From: Bacillota bacterium
GTDB taxonomy: Bacteria > Bacillota_I > Bacilli_A > ML615J-28 > CAG-698
Length of the DNA stretch: 54,675 nt
Assembly: GCA_016280895.1 (NCBI GenBank)
Contig: JAEEHM010000017.1
Location: 1 to 54,675, forward strand
Reading direction: 5' to 3'
The notes beneath the pieces were generated by a model. It searched no databases. It was given only the letters and a program-made list of their open reading frames with translations, and was not told where the DNA came from. The position numbers and the translations under genes were made by a program. How positions within the stretch are numbered: the stretch's first letter is position 1; each line of letters opens with the position of its first letter. Positions 31,265-40,325 of the stretch are shown here, one piece after another.

Positions 31265-34111
31265 CTATTCATTTAATGAAAAATGTCCCTTATTCCAAAT
31301 TACTGATGAAGCATATGTACCACTCCATTGTTCCCAAGTAGTTGTACCAGGAATAACAGAATATAATGTGATAGTCTTAGATGTTGAACCTAATGAAACA
31401 GTTACATCATAACTTACAGTTGTAGTGATTTCTGGGGCCTTAACTACACGTCCATCATTACCGATGATTGTTGGATTATTAGATTTGAAAGAAATAGTAA
31501 CATCTTTATATTCTGTTTGAAGAGTATATTCTAAATTAACCATTTCCATAAATCTTGGCCAAATTTCACCAGACAAGAATACTTGTGCACAGTTCTTACC
31601 ACTGAATGTATTATGCATTTGTACTCTTGTAGTATCAATGTTATTTCTTACACAAATGTCAGCTACTAATTTAGCAGTTCTTTGCCATGTATCATAGCTA
31701 TCATCTGATGTATTAACGTTCATTTCAATACCGATTGAGTTATTGTTTCCACCATGAGATGAAATCTTACCATAAGATGAACTCCACCAAGTAAGCCCCA
31801 TATAATACTTACCATTTTCAATCTTCCAAGTAGGTCCTAAATATGTAAGTAATGCATCTGTAGTTGGAGTTGAGCCTGTATCAGGAACAACGATTGAAGT
31901 TGCAGTGCCATTACATGCATAAACATAGCCGCTTCCTTTTGGAACAATTGTAAACTTAGGTTTAACGCCTTCTGTTGCAGCAACGCCTGTATCGTACCAA
32001 GTAAATGTAGAGCCTGTACCATCACCTGCATGATAAGCAATATATTTTTCAGGAACAACGCCCCATACTAAATCATTACCTACTGTATAGTGAATTGATG
32101 TTTCACCACTACTCATACCAGATGCAATACTTTCTGAAGTACCAGTTAATGTTGCAGTATCATGAACACATACAAATTCAACTGTATCTACAGAACGTCT
32201 TGATTTATGGTTGTTAGGATTTCCTTCAGATGTAGCATAATATTTTTCATTAATTACAAGTGGTGTAGCTAAGAATCTATTAACTGAACCATAAGTTGCT
32301 TTATAATATCTTTCTCTACCATCATTATATAAGCAAGCATTACCAATATCAACAACAGCAAAGTTGTTTTCCGCAATTAATTTAATTACTTCATCAACCT
32401 TATTAGCTGTATTTAAGTTATTAACTGTGAAGCCTACATCAAGTTTAGTAGAACCAACTGCAATAGTAACTACAGCATTTCCTTCTTTAAGGGCTTTTAC
32501 TGTACCACTAGCATCTACTGTTAAAACACTTGAATCACTGCTTGTATAAGTGATATTGCCACTTAAAGCACCAATAAGTGTAGGTTGTAATTGGTATGTT
32601 TCATTAATAGCTAAAACACCATCAAAGCCTGATTTGAATGTAATATCAATTGACGAAATTGAATTTACAGTAATTTCAAATTTCTTCACAAACTTACCAA
32701 CATAATCCTGAACTGTGATAGTTGCTGTACCAGCATTAACAGCTGTTATCTTACCAGTATTTGTGATATCAACAATATCTTTATTAGATGTTGCATATAA
32801 TACTTGTTTGAAATAAGCATCTGATGGGCTAACACTAGCAGTAATTTGAAGAACATCACCAGTTGTAATTGTAGTATCAAAATCATTAATATTAAGTGCT
32901 GTAACTGGATTTAATTCATGCCATGATGCATAAACATTTGTAGTACCAATAATTGTACTTGGTCCAGATGTAACAGCATTACCATCTTTATCAACCCAAC
33001 CTAAGAATTCATTACCTAATTTAGTTGGAGTAGGGAATACTACAGCATCACCTTGTTTATAAACAATCTTATCGACACTTACATTTTGCTTGTAGAATTT
33101 AACAGCAACAGGTTTGCTTTGACTTGCTTGTTTGATATTATCAAAGAATACGACATCACCAATTTCTACAAGTTCAACTTGTGGATGAACGGCAGCAAAA
33201 GATTTATAAGAATTAGAAATTGTTAATACATATTCAGCACCTGATGGCCATTTAGAACTACCAGATTTTAAGATATTAATAACTTCATAATACTTAGTTT
33301 CACTGTTCTTACCGATATAAATACGATCTGAGAATGTAGCAGTAGGATCTGAAGATTGAGTACTCATGAAAATATCACTAGCATAAGCACCACCCCAGAA
33401 ATTACCATTATATGAAGTTACATTAATAATAGCATTAGCACCACTTGCTTCATATAATTCTTTACAAGCTCCACCATTGAAGTTCAATACATATTGATTA
33501 GGAGCCTTAGTAATTTTAAGCACAAATTCAGCTTTAATGTTATCAGCTTTTGCAGTAATAACAACTGTACCTGCAACTTTAGCAGTAACTAAACCATTTT
33601 GATCAACACTAGCTAAAGTATTATCTAATGATTCCCATGTAAAAGTTGTAGTACTATTATCAGAAATAGTAGCTGTCAATTGAAGAGTTTCATTAGTATA
33701 AACTTCTTTTGCATCACCTTCAGCTGAAATAGTGATTGTTGGAAGTTCTTTTACTTCTACAGTCAATGTTATTTTATTATCAGAATAATCTTTTAAATAA
33801 GCAGTAATAGTAGCATTACCTGCATTTAAAGCATTAATTTTACCATTTTCTACTTTTGCGACATTTTCATCACTTGATTCATAAATGATATCAAGAGCCA
33901 CTTCAGAATCATTAATTATAGCACTAATCTTTTCATTAGATCCAGCTAACAATTCATAATTCTGTTTTGAAATAGCAAGACTTGGAGTTTTCTTATTATC
34001 TTCTCCTTGTTCTTCTTTTCCTCCGTTTTCTTCTTCCTTACCACAAGCTAGCGCAAATACGCTTAAGAATAAGAATAAGAAAACAAATAAGAATTTCATA
34101 ATTTTATTCAT
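31265..34111 (-). CDS. Lipoprotein with Ig-like (BIG2) domains and N-acetylmuramoyl-L-alanine amidase domain
   Basis: A 948-residue cell-surface lipoprotein. The signal peptide ends in the lipobox FALAC (Cys about residue 23). A Gly/Glu-rich linker follows, then bacterial Ig-like 2 domains (about 45-125 and 130-205, with NAGNATITAYLKD and VAGTVVITAKAD), a middle domain of about 200 residues ending in an InlB-type GWVDKDGNAVTSGP segment, two more BIG2 units (about 400-565), and an amidase_2 domain (about 600-850) with FVCVHDTATLTGT, SIHYTVGNDLVW, YHAGDGTG, NSIGIEMNV and the late VQMHNTFSGKNC. It should cleave the amide bond between muramic acid and L-Ala in peptidoglycan. AGGAGGAAAAT precedes ATG 34111. 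Confidence 0.88.
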   Translation of the reverse strand: MNKIMKFLFVFLFLFLSVFALACGKEEENGGKEEQGEDNKKTPSLAISKQNYELLAGSNEKISAIINDSEVALDIIYESSDENVAKVENGKINALNAGNATITAYLKDYSDNKITLTVEVKELPTITISAEGDAKEVYTNETLQLTATISDNSTTTFTWESLDNTLASVDQNGLVTAKVAGTVVITAKADNIKAEFVLKITKAPNQYVLNFNGGACKELYEASGANAIINVTSYNGNFWGGAYASDIFMSTQSSDPTATFSDRIYIGKNSETKYYEVINILKSGSSKWPSGAEYVLTISNSYKSFAAVHPQVELVEIGDVVFFDNIKQASQSKPVAVKFYKQNVSVDKIVYKQGDAVVFPTPTKLGNEFLGWVDKDGNAVTSGPSTIIGTTNVYASWHELNPVTALNINDFDTTITTGDVLQITASVSPSDAYFKQVLYATSNKDIVDITNTGKITAVNAGTATITVQDYVGKFVKKFEITVNSISSIDITFKSGFDGVLAINETYQLQPTLIGALSGNITYTSSDSSVLTVDASGTVKALKEGNAVVTIAVGSTKLDVGFTVNNLNTANKVDEVIKLIAENNFAVVDIGNACLYNDGRERYYKATYGSVNRFLATPLVINEKYYATSEGNPNNHKSRRSVDTVEFVCVHDTATLTGTSESIASGMSSGETSIHYTVGNDLVWGVVPEKYIAYHAGDGTGSTFTWYDTGVAATEGVKPKFTIVPKGSGYVYACNGTATSIVVPDTGSTPTTDALLTYLGPTWKIENGKYYMGLTWWSSSYGKISSHGGNNNSIGIEMNVNTSDDSYDTWQRTAKLVADICVRNNIDTTRVQMHNTFSGKNCAQVFLSGEIWPRFMEMVNLEYTLQTEYKDVTISFKSNNPTIIGNDGRVVKAPEITTTVSYDVTVSLGSTSKTITLYSVIPGTTTWEQWSGTYASSVIWNKGHFSLNE

Positions 34112-34179
34112 ATTTTCCTCCTATGAATTACGTAAATATTATATCACATATTGTTGAAAAAAGAAAGCCTTTACAACAC

Positions 34180-35157
34180 TTAGAATAATTTATCGAAATC
34201 TTTTGGAATACTTGCTTTAAATTCGTATATTTTATCATTCATTGGATTTTTTAATACTAATTTACTTGCATGTAAACCTAGTCTATTTATTGGATTAGTA
34301 GGAGATCCATATTTATCATCACCAATTATTGGATGACCCATATCATTCATTGCTACTCTTATTTGATTCTTCTTTCCAGAATCAATATTTACAAGCAATA
34401 AACTATATTTATCATTTTCTTTCATTACCTTATAATGAGTAATTGCAAGTTCTCCTTTTTTTGATTTAGATGTATACATTAGATTTGTTTCTGCCTTCAT
34501 TAAATAAGATTTAATGCTTCCACTCTTTTCATCTAATGTTCCATCAACAACTGCAACATATTCTCTTAAGCTAACGAGTTTATTCCAATCTTTTTTCAAA
34601 ACTTCATTTAATTTATAATCTTTTGTGAAAAGTAAGACACCTGATGTATTTTTATCAATACGATGCACTCGGAAACATCTTGCAGTTTTATTTTTAGATT
34701 GTAGATATTCTAATACTTGTTTATATGCTGTATCTACTTTTTCTTTATCACTTTCAACTGATAGTAAACCAGAAGGTTTATTAATTGCGATGAAGTCATC
34801 ATCTTCATATATAATATCTAAATGTTTCTTAACAGTTTCTTTTTGTTTTTTCATTTTTTCTAAACCGATTATTGGTTTAGGAGATACCATAACAACATCA
34901 CCACGATATAATTTATAATTGTATTGTGAACATACAAGCCCATTTACTGCAACACATTTTTTTGAAAGAATAGCTTTTACATTATTTCTTGATTCTTTTG
35001 ATAATGTTGTCAATAAAAATTCAAACAATTCGATTTCTTTATTAACATTGTATTCTTTAATAGTAGCCATTTGCATTAAATAGCGTTTCTTTTGCATATA
35101 TTCATCATGTTTGTTTTTTCTATCTTCAAAATATTTTTGCTTTGATTGTTTACTCAT
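34180..35157 (-). CDS. RluA-family rRNA/tRNA pseudouridine synthase
   Basis: A 325-residue enzyme with an N-terminal S4-like RNA-binding domain (about residues 40-90) and the RluA catalytic core. The catalytic motif HRIDKNTSGVLLFTKD contains the active-site Asp; upstream DFIAINKPSGLLSVES and downstream IDSGKKNQIRVAMNDMGHPI are the other family boxes. It converts specific uridines of 23S rRNA or tRNA to pseudouridine; the site cannot be fixed. I choose ATG 35157 over the in-frame GTG 35166 because AGGTG lies 7 nt before it. It stands alone upstream of the amidase gene. Confidence 0.88.
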   Translation of the reverse strand: MSKQSKQKYFEDRKNKHDEYMQKKRYLMQMATIKEYNVNKEIELFEFLLTTLSKESRNNVKAILSKKCVAVNGLVCSQYNYKLYRGDVVMVSPKPIIGLEKMKKQKETVKKHLDIIYEDDDFIAINKPSGLLSVESDKEKVDTAYKQVLEYLQSKNKTARCFRVHRIDKNTSGVLLFTKDYKLNEVLKKDWNKLVSLREYVAVVDGTLDEKSGSIKSYLMKAETNLMYTSKSKKGELAITHYKVMKENDKYSLLLVNIDSGKKNQIRVAMNDMGHPIIGDDKYGSPTNPINRLGLHASKLVLKNPMNDKIYEFKASIPKDFDKLF

Positions 35158-35219
35158 AGTTTTCACCTACATTATTATAACATAATATTGAAAAAAACTA
35201 AATATTTTTTCTTTTTCTA

Positions 35220-35249
35220 TTGCACTTTCAAATATTAGTATGGTATAAT
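35220..35249 (+). promoter_or_regulatory. Promoter of the T-box-trpXYZ operon
   Basis: TTGCAC (35220-35225) and TATAAT (35244-35249) are 18 nt apart, and transcription should begin near 35256, just before the T-box. Confidence 0.7.
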
Positions 35250-35255
35250 TTATTC

Positions 35256-35531
35256 AACAAAACCTATGATAAGGAAATAAAACTAATGGTGCATTCCAAG
35301 AGAGTCTGAGATGGTGGAATTCAGATAAAACGCAAATTAGTAAATGGACCTTTGAGGGCAAGCTGAAAAGTAATGAGTAGGACTTGACGGAACTCCCGTT
35401 ATCGAGGAATAAATGTGATGGCATTTATAAGTGGTTCAATTTTTGAACAATAAAGGTGGTACCGCAGGCGGTGGTATATAGAAATGATATTTAACGCTTG
35501 TCCTTTTAATATAAGAGGACTAGCGTTTTTT
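35256..35531 (+). promoter_or_regulatory. T-box riboswitch, tryptophan specifier
   Basis: The leader has the T-box parts in order: stem I with AGAGAGTC and GATGGTG loop sequences, the specifier region AAATGGACC with TGG at 35345-35347, the conserved AAAGGTGGTACCGC box (35452-35465), and a terminator AACGCT-TGTCCT / AGGAC-AGCGTT followed by seven T (35492-35531). Uncharged tRNA-Trp should stabilise the antiterminator and switch on the downstream transporter genes. The tryptophan assignment agrees with the trpXYZ-type products. Confidence 0.9.
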
Positions 35532-35549
35532 TATTACAAGGAGGTCTAT

Positions 35550-35573
35550 ATGTTGTATTTTAAACCGACATGA
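35550..35573 (+). CDS. Possible 7-residue leader ORF after the T-box
   Basis: ATG 35550 is preceded by an ideal AAGGAGG at 5-nt spacing and encodes MLYFKPT, ending in TGA at 35571-35573. It lies between the T-box terminator and trpX (ATG 35633). The ribosome site is stronger than that of trpX itself (AAAGGAAG). It contains no Trp codon. If TGA were read through, the frame would run to the overlap with the trpX start. It could be a leader peptide affecting trpX expression, or a fortuitous match. Confidence 0.35.
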   Translation: MLYFKPT

Positions 35574-35632
35574 ACTTTTTCTTATTTTTTAATCAATAAC
35601 AATAATAATAAAAATAGAAAGGAAGTAAAAAT

Positions 35633-36598
35633 ATGAAAAAAGTTATTAAATTATTATCATTAGTTTTAGTATTTGTTTTAAGTTTATGTTTATTTGGCTG
35701 TAAAAAAGGTGACAAAGTACAAATTGCGATTGTGCAATACGTATCACATGCATCACTTGACACAATTAGAGATGCAACTGTAGAAGCTCTAAAGGCTGAA
35801 GGCTTTGAAGATGGAAAGAACTGCAAGATTATTTTTGAAAATGGTAATGGACAAGCAGCAACAATTGCGTCTATTATGAGTTCTTTAAAAGCAAAAAATG
35901 TTGATATAATCATTGCTATTGCTACTCCTACTGCAGCTGAGGCTATCAAATATAGTGAAGATATTCCTGTAATATTTGCAGCTGTTAGTGATCCTACTGA
36001 TATTTTAAAAGCAGGAAAACAAGTTACAGGTACAAGCGATGCTATTCAAGTAGAATTAATTCTTGATTATATTCAAAAGATGATGAAAGATAATACTAGA
36101 GATTTAAATAAATTAGGTTTTATTTATAATCCAGCTGAGGCTAATTCAGTAACAAATCTTGCTAAAATTCAAACATATTTAAATAATACAAGCATTGAAT
36201 TAGTTGCTAAAACTATTTCTGCATCATCAGAATTAGAATTAACTTCAAAAGCACTTGCTAGTCAAGTAGATGCTATCTTTATTACTGATGATAATACTGT
36301 TGCATCAGCAATGTCAGTTCTTGCAAATGTTGGTATTGAAAATAACATTCCGGTATTCTGTGGAGTTGATAGTGAAGTAAATGATGGTGGCCTTGCAACA
36401 ATTGGTATTAATTATTACAATCTAGGAATTGAAACTGGAAAAATGGCTGCACGTGTGTTAAATGGTGAAAAAGCTGAAGAAATTCCTTATAAAGTATTTG
36501 ATTCTGGCTTAAAACTATTTGTGAACAAACAAACACTAAATGCACTTAAGATGACAGTTAGTGAATATGATGGAGATTTAGTATATTTAAACGAATAA
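35633..36598 (+). CDS. trpX: ABC transporter substrate-binding lipoprotein, tryptophan (TrpX)
   Basis: A 321-residue solute-binding lipoprotein of the TrpX family (COG2984-like). The signal peptide ends in lipobox LFGC (Cys about residue 23). The mature part has IAIVQYVSHASLDTIRDATVEAL, a region with DIIIAIATPTAAEAIK, and PVIFAAVSDPTD, characteristic of the periplasmic-binding fold of this family. Lgt would lipidate it. It is the first gene of trpXYZ (trpY follows 20 nt later) and lies behind a Trp T-box, so it most likely brings tryptophan or a Trp precursor to the permease at the membrane. Confidence 0.9.
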   Translation: MKKVIKLLSLVLVFVLSLCLFGCKKGDKVQIAIVQYVSHASLDTIRDATVEALKAEGFEDGKNCKIIFENGNGQAATIASIMSSLKAKNVDIIIAIATPTAAEAIKYSEDIPVIFAAVSDPTDILKAGKQVTGTSDAIQVELILDYIQKMMKDNTRDLNKLGFIYNPAEANSVTNLAKIQTYLNNTSIELVAKTISASSELELTSKALASQVDAIFITDDNTVASAMSVLANVGIENNIPVFCGVDSEVNDGGLATIGINYYNLGIETGKMAARVLNGEKAEEIPYKVFDSGLKLFVNKQTLNALKMTVSEYDGDLVYLNE

Positions 36599-36618
36599 TT
36601 TCGTAAGGAGGGCTCATT

Positions 36619-37530
36619 ATGAGCGTTGGTTTAATTTTTACTTGTATTCAAATAGGCCTATGTTTTGGTATAATGGCAATGGGTATTCATATATCATTTC
36701 GTACCTTAGGTGTTCCCGATTTAACAATCGATGGTTCATTTACCCTAGGTGCAGCTACAAGTGCGATATTTTGTTTGTACAACTTGCCAATTTTAGGGCT
36801 TATCTTAGGAATGATATTTGGTGCTCTTGCTGGTATAGTAACAGGTATTCTTCATACTAAGCTTAAAATTCAAGCAGTACTTGCTGGTATATTAACAATG
36901 ACAGGTTTGTATTCAATTAATTTTTGGATTACAAAGCGTCGTCCTTCAATTACTCTTTACCAAAACAAAACTATCTTTTCATTTTTAAGTAATTTAAAAA
37001 AGGTTGATTTCTTAGGTTCTAACTTAAAAGAAGCATTAACATTATTAATTCTTTTAATCATTGCGATAATTATTATCATATTGTTAGATCGTTTCTTTAG
37101 AACTAATATCGGTCTTGCAATTAGAGCAACAGGCGATAATGAAGAAATGGTAAATGCTTCTTCTATCAATACTGATTCAATGAAAATTATAGCTTTCGCA
37201 ATGAGTAATGCTTTAGTTTCTTTAGGTGGAAGTTTATATGTACAGCTTCAATCAAATTATGATAATTCTTATGGTAATGGTATGATGGTAATTGGTGTTG
37301 CAGCAATCATCATTGGTGAAGCTTTATTTAGAAAAAGAAAACTTGCAAAAGCTTATATTATCTCAGTTGTAGGAGCTATCATTTATGAATTCATCTTTAT
37401 GCTTGCTCTATTAATTGATAATGTTAATCCAATTGATATCAAGATTATTACAGCAATCATTATTGTTTTATCTGTATGCCTACCTATGCTTTATAAAAAA
37501 ATAAAGAAAGGAAGTAAGAAAGATGCTTGA
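36619..37530 (+). CDS. trpY: ABC transporter permease, tryptophan (TrpY)
   Basis: A 303-residue permease with about eight to nine helices. GIHISFRTLGVPDLTIDGSF (about residues 23-42) is the start motif of this family of TrpXYZ/COG4120 permeases, followed by the GILTMTGLYSINF helix and RATGDNEEMVNAS (about 174-186) coupling loop that contacts the ATPase. GGAGGGCTCATT precedes ATG 36619. Its stop TGA (37528-37530) overlaps the trpZ start by 8 nt, indicating coupled translation. Confidence 0.9.
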   Translation: MSVGLIFTCIQIGLCFGIMAMGIHISFRTLGVPDLTIDGSFTLGAATSAIFCLYNLPILGLILGMIFGALAGIVTGILHTKLKIQAVLAGILTMTGLYSINFWITKRRPSITLYQNKTIFSFLSNLKKVDFLGSNLKEALTLLILLIIAIIIIILLDRFFRTNIGLAIRATGDNEEMVNASSINTDSMKIIAFAMSNALVSLGGSLYVQLQSNYDNSYGNGMMVIGVAAIIIGEALFRKRKLAKAYIISVVGAIIYEFIFMLALLIDNVNPIDIKIITAIIIVLSVCLPMLYKKIKKGSKKDA

Positions 37531-38302
37531 AATTAAAGATTTAAAAGTTATTTTTGAACAAAATACTGTAAATGAAAAAATAGCCCTTGATGGACTAAAT
37601 CTAAAACTTGAGGATGGTGATTTTCTTACTGTTATTGGTTCTAATGGTTCAGGTAAAACAACTCTTCTTAATGCTATCTTAGGTCTTGTTGAAAAACAAG
37701 CTGGTACAATTATCTTAGATGATGAGGATATTACTAAGAAACCATCTCATAAAATCGCAAAAGATGTTGGTGTAGTTTTCCAAAATCCACTTCGAGGAAC
37801 TGCACCTAATATGAGTATTGAAGAAAACCTTGCTTTGTCTTCTGCTAAAGGTAAATTTGGTGTATTTTCTAATGGCACAAGCAAAAAAAACAAGCAAAAA
37901 TTTAGAGAAGCACTTAGCACATTGAACCTAGATTTAGAAAATCGATTAGAAACTAATGTTGCATTACTATCAGGTGGTCAAAGACAAGCATTAACCTTAC
38001 TCATGGCCACAAACGAAAAGCCAAAATTACTACTTCTTGATGAACATACTGCTGCACTTGATCCAAAAACAGCAGCAAACATCTTAAGTCTTACTGATAA
38101 AATTGTAAAAGAAAAAAAGATTACCACAATAATGATTACTCACAACGTGAAAGATGCTATCACTTATGGTAATAAATTAGTTCTTTTAAATGAAGGAAAG
38201 ATTAAATTATATTTTGATAAAGAAGAAAAAGAGAAATTAACAGTTGAAAAAATTCTTTCTTTATACAACTACAATTTATCTGACACCCAGATATTTAATT
38301 AA
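37523..38302 (+). CDS. trpZ: ABC transporter ATP-binding protein, tryptophan (TrpZ)
   Basis: A 259-residue ABC ATPase. Walker A is GSNGSGKTT (about residues 38-46), the Q-loop is VVFQNP, the signature is LLSGGQRQA (about 147-155) and Walker B is LLLLDEHTAALDP (about 168-180), with the switch His in MITHN. It couples ATP hydrolysis to uptake by TrpX-TrpY. It begins inside the last codons of trpY and is the last gene of the T-box operon, ending at a bidirectional terminator. Confidence 0.92.
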   Translation: MLEIKDLKVIFEQNTVNEKIALDGLNLKLEDGDFLTVIGSNGSGKTTLLNAILGLVEKQAGTIILDDEDITKKPSHKIAKDVGVVFQNPLRGTAPNMSIEENLALSSAKGKFGVFSNGTSKKNKQKFREALSTLNLDLENRLETNVALLSGGQRQALTLLMATNEKPKLLLLDEHTAALDPKTAANILSLTDKIVKEKKITTIMITHNVKDAITYGNKLVLLNEGKIKLYFDKEEKEKLTVEKILSLYNYNLSDTQIFN

Positions 38303-38307
38303 AAAAA

Positions 38308-38335
38308 GATACATAGTATTACTATACTATGTATC
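38308..38335. terminator. Bidirectional terminator between trpZ and ybaK
   Basis: Perfect 11-bp stem GATACATAGTA / TACTATGTATC with a 6-nt loop, flanked by an A run on the left and TTATTTTT on the right, so it can end both the plus-strand trp operon and the minus-strand chrA-ybaK unit. Confidence 0.85.
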
Positions 38336-38343
38336 TTATTTTT

Positions 38344-38805
38344 CTAGCATATATCAGCATAATTTGCATCAATTAGTTTTATTAAATCATCTGATGCTAA
38401 TTCTATTTGTGTTCCCTTTTTTCCACCAGATACACAAATACTATCATATAGCATTGCATCTTCATAAATAAAGGTTTTGAATTGCTTCTTCATTCCTATT
38501 GGACTACATCCACCATGTACATAACCTGTTAGAGGAAGTAAATCTTTCATAGCTAGCATTTCTATTTTCTTTTCACAAGCAGCCTTAGCTGCTTTTTTTA
38601 AATCTAATGTTTTATTAACAGGGATACAAAATACATAATTATGCTTTGAATTAGATATTGTAACCAATGTTTTATAGACTCTATTAGGATCAATTCCTAC
38701 AAGCCTTGCGACACTTTCTCCATCTGTTTCATTACTGTCATAAAAGTGAGGCACATATTTAATATTTTCATAATCTAAAATACGCATTACATTGGTTTTA
38801 TCCAT
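38344..38805 (-). CDS. ybaK: Aminoacyl-tRNA deacylase, YbaK/EbsC family
   Basis: A 153-residue protein matching Cys-tRNA(Pro)/Cys-tRNA(Cys) deacylase YbaK. It starts with KTNVMRILDYENIKYVPHFYD, shows RLVGIDPNRVYKTLV, and ends with GYVHGGCSPIGMKK and CVSGGKKGTQIELASDDL, all family signatures including the active-site Lys region (YKTLV). It hydrolyses mischarged Cys-tRNA(Pro). It is the last of a five-gene unit; its ATG is 1 nt after the HEPN-like gene. Confidence 0.93.
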   Translation of the reverse strand: MDKTNVMRILDYENIKYVPHFYDSNETDGESVARLVGIDPNRVYKTLVTISNSKHNYVFCIPVNKTLDLKKAAKAACEKKIEMLAMKDLLPLTGYVHGGCSPIGMKKQFKTFIYEDAMLYDSICVSGGKKGTQIELASDDLIKLIDANYADIC

Positions 38806-38806
38806 C

Positions 38807-39214
38807 TTAATTACCTAAAATCTTTATTTTCTTTTCTTCTATCATATTTTGTAAATCAGCAAGTGTTTTAATATCAGCTTCTAATCTAAGTGCAGCTTGC
38901 TTAAATTTGTTTTCATCATCATCGTATGCGAAATTAGCATAAACAGAATGAGCATAATAATTTCTAATCTTAGTGATTTGTTTTAAAGAAAGATATTCAT
39001 CTATTGAAAATGTATTTAATTTACGACGTATATCAAATTCTTGAATATTAAGAAGCGTTTCTCCTAAGGTCATCATCTTAATAGCATCAGCATTTTCAGA
39101 AGAACCATTTCCCAAAATATTTAAATATATTTCTTTAATATCATGCTCAATAAATTGAGCATACATCATTACTTCACCAAGAGATCTATTGAAATCATTG
39201 AGATTGCTGATCAT
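38807..39214 (-). CDS. HEPN-like small helical protein, unknown function
   Basis: A 135-residue, all-helical soluble protein. RNYYAHSVYANF (about residues 84-95) carries the R-x4-H motif of HEPN ribonuclease domains, placed after two helices as expected. The N-terminal half (RSLGEVMMYAQFIEHDIKEI) is typical of helix-bundle proteins. HEPN proteins are often toxins or RNA-cleaving defence effectors, but many are inactive or housekeeping. Its start overlaps the end of the membrane protein gene by 20 nt. The operon context with YbaK gives no clear role. Confidence 0.6.
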   Translation of the reverse strand: MISNLNDFNRSLGEVMMYAQFIEHDIKEIYLNILGNGSSENADAIKMMTLGETLLNIQEFDIRRKLNTFSIDEYLSLKQITKIRNYYAHSVYANFAYDDDENKFKQAALRLEADIKTLADLQNMIEEKKIKILGN

Positions 39215-39737
39215 TTTTCTTATCCTTTGTTAATTTAAAATAATTTATATCCATATTAGCCAAACTAACATAACGTTTATTTGCGATAAATATTGGTCTT
39301 CTATCAATAAAGAATATATGTAATGATTCCCAAATAAATACCCATGAGAAGATTTGAATTAATTGATTCCATAATTCCAAACTATAAAATCTTTGATAGA
39401 TTGCCATGATAACAAGTCCAGCGAGTCCAATCAACATAAATGTTGCAGCAACAAATAATTTTTGACGCATTTGTTGATGCAAATCACTAATCTTTAAACT
39501 GTAATAATTATGAACTGCCTTTCTATATACTGATTTATCCTCATCCCAAATAGTATCACTATATATATTTAGAATAAATTTGTCATAAGGTCCATACTCT
39601 CTTGCCGTGTTTTCTAAGAAATCGGCTACTTCCGATGATATTACTGGTTTATCTTTTAGTGAATACATTGATAAAAAGTAGGTATCATCAATTACCGTCA
39701 TGTTAATTTCCTTTACTGATTCAATCTTTTTCTTCAT
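39195..39737 (-). CDS. Unknown protein with two membrane helices
   Basis: A 180-residue protein. The first 100 residues are soluble and helical (includes HNYYSLKISDLHQQMRQKL). Two membrane helices follow at about 95-115 and 122-142 (FMLIGLAGLVIMAIY, FSWVFIWESLHIFFI), then DRRPIFIANKRYVSLANMDINYF. It ends with TGA inside the HEPN-like gene. There is no good Shine-Dalgarno before ATG 39737 beyond AAAGG. It begins 18 nt after the second chromate-transport gene. I do not recognise the family; coupling to the HEPN-like protein suggests a shared function. Confidence 0.65.
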   Translation of the reverse strand: MKKKIESVKEINMTVIDDTYFLSMYSLKDKPVISSEVADFLENTAREYGPYDKFILNIYSDTIWDEDKSVYRKAVHNYYSLKISDLHQQMRQKLFVAATFMLIGLAGLVIMAIYQRFYSLELWNQLIQIFSWVFIWESLHIFFIDRRPIFIANKRYVSLANMDINYFKLTKDKKNDQQSQ

Positions 39738-39755
39738 TTTATATTTTTAACCTTT

Positions 39756-40325
39756 CTAAATAAGTATTGAAAATAATATACCTAATACTGCACTAAGTGC
39801 AATAAATATTATATTATTCAGCTTCTTCTTGAATATTAATCTATATAATACCAAGATAACAATTAAAACTAGAATTATCACAAAGCTTACGAGATTAAAA
39901 TTGAATACTTGAATATTTTCATAAACTAAAGCCTTGAATAATAATACTAAGCCTGTCGCACTGATAAGACCAATAACTACTGGTTTTACGCCTGTAAAGA
40001 AATTTTTTACACCTTTTCTTTCTAAAAATTTCTTTAAGATAGATGCAACAAGCACAATAATTATAAACGATGGTAAAACAACACCAAAAGTTGCAACAAT
40101 AGAGCCTAATACTCCAGCTTGAGTAAAGCCAACAAAGCTTGCCATATTAATCGCAATTGGTCCAGGAGTTGCTTCACATAAACCGATAAAATCATAAAAT
40201 TCTGCTTCCGCAATCCATTCATGGAATAGAACAGTTTCTTTTATCAGTGGTATCATTGCATATCCACCACCAAAGGTGAATAAGCCAATTTTAAAGAATT
40301 CCAAAAATAATAGCACGTAAATCAT
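39756..40325 (-). CDS. Chromate transporter family half-protein, second of a pair
   Basis: A 189-residue protein with six predicted helices, matching one half of the ChrA family. FKIGLFTFGGGYAMIPLI (residues 9-26) and EATPGPIAINMASFVGF (about 51-67) are the family signatures. Short CHR proteins work as pairs of homologous halves with opposite topology, so it should pair with the neighbour at 40322-40879. ATG 40325 overlaps the stop of that gene (ATGA). The transported ion in this organism may not be chromate. Confidence 0.9.
   Translation of the reverse strand: MIYVLLFLEFFKIGLFTFGGGYAMIPLIKETVLFHEWIAEAEFYDFIGLCEATPGPIAINMASFVGFTQAGVLGSIVATFGVVLPSFIIIVLVASILKKFLERKGVKNFFTGVKPVVIGLISATGLVLLFKALVYENIQVFNFNLVSFVIILVLIVILVLYRLIFKKKLNNIIFIALSAVLGILFSILI

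Noticed and set aside
31837-32058. Minus-strand frame of 73 codons inside the amidase gene
   Set aside because: It is in a different frame of the amidase gene and has no ribosome site.
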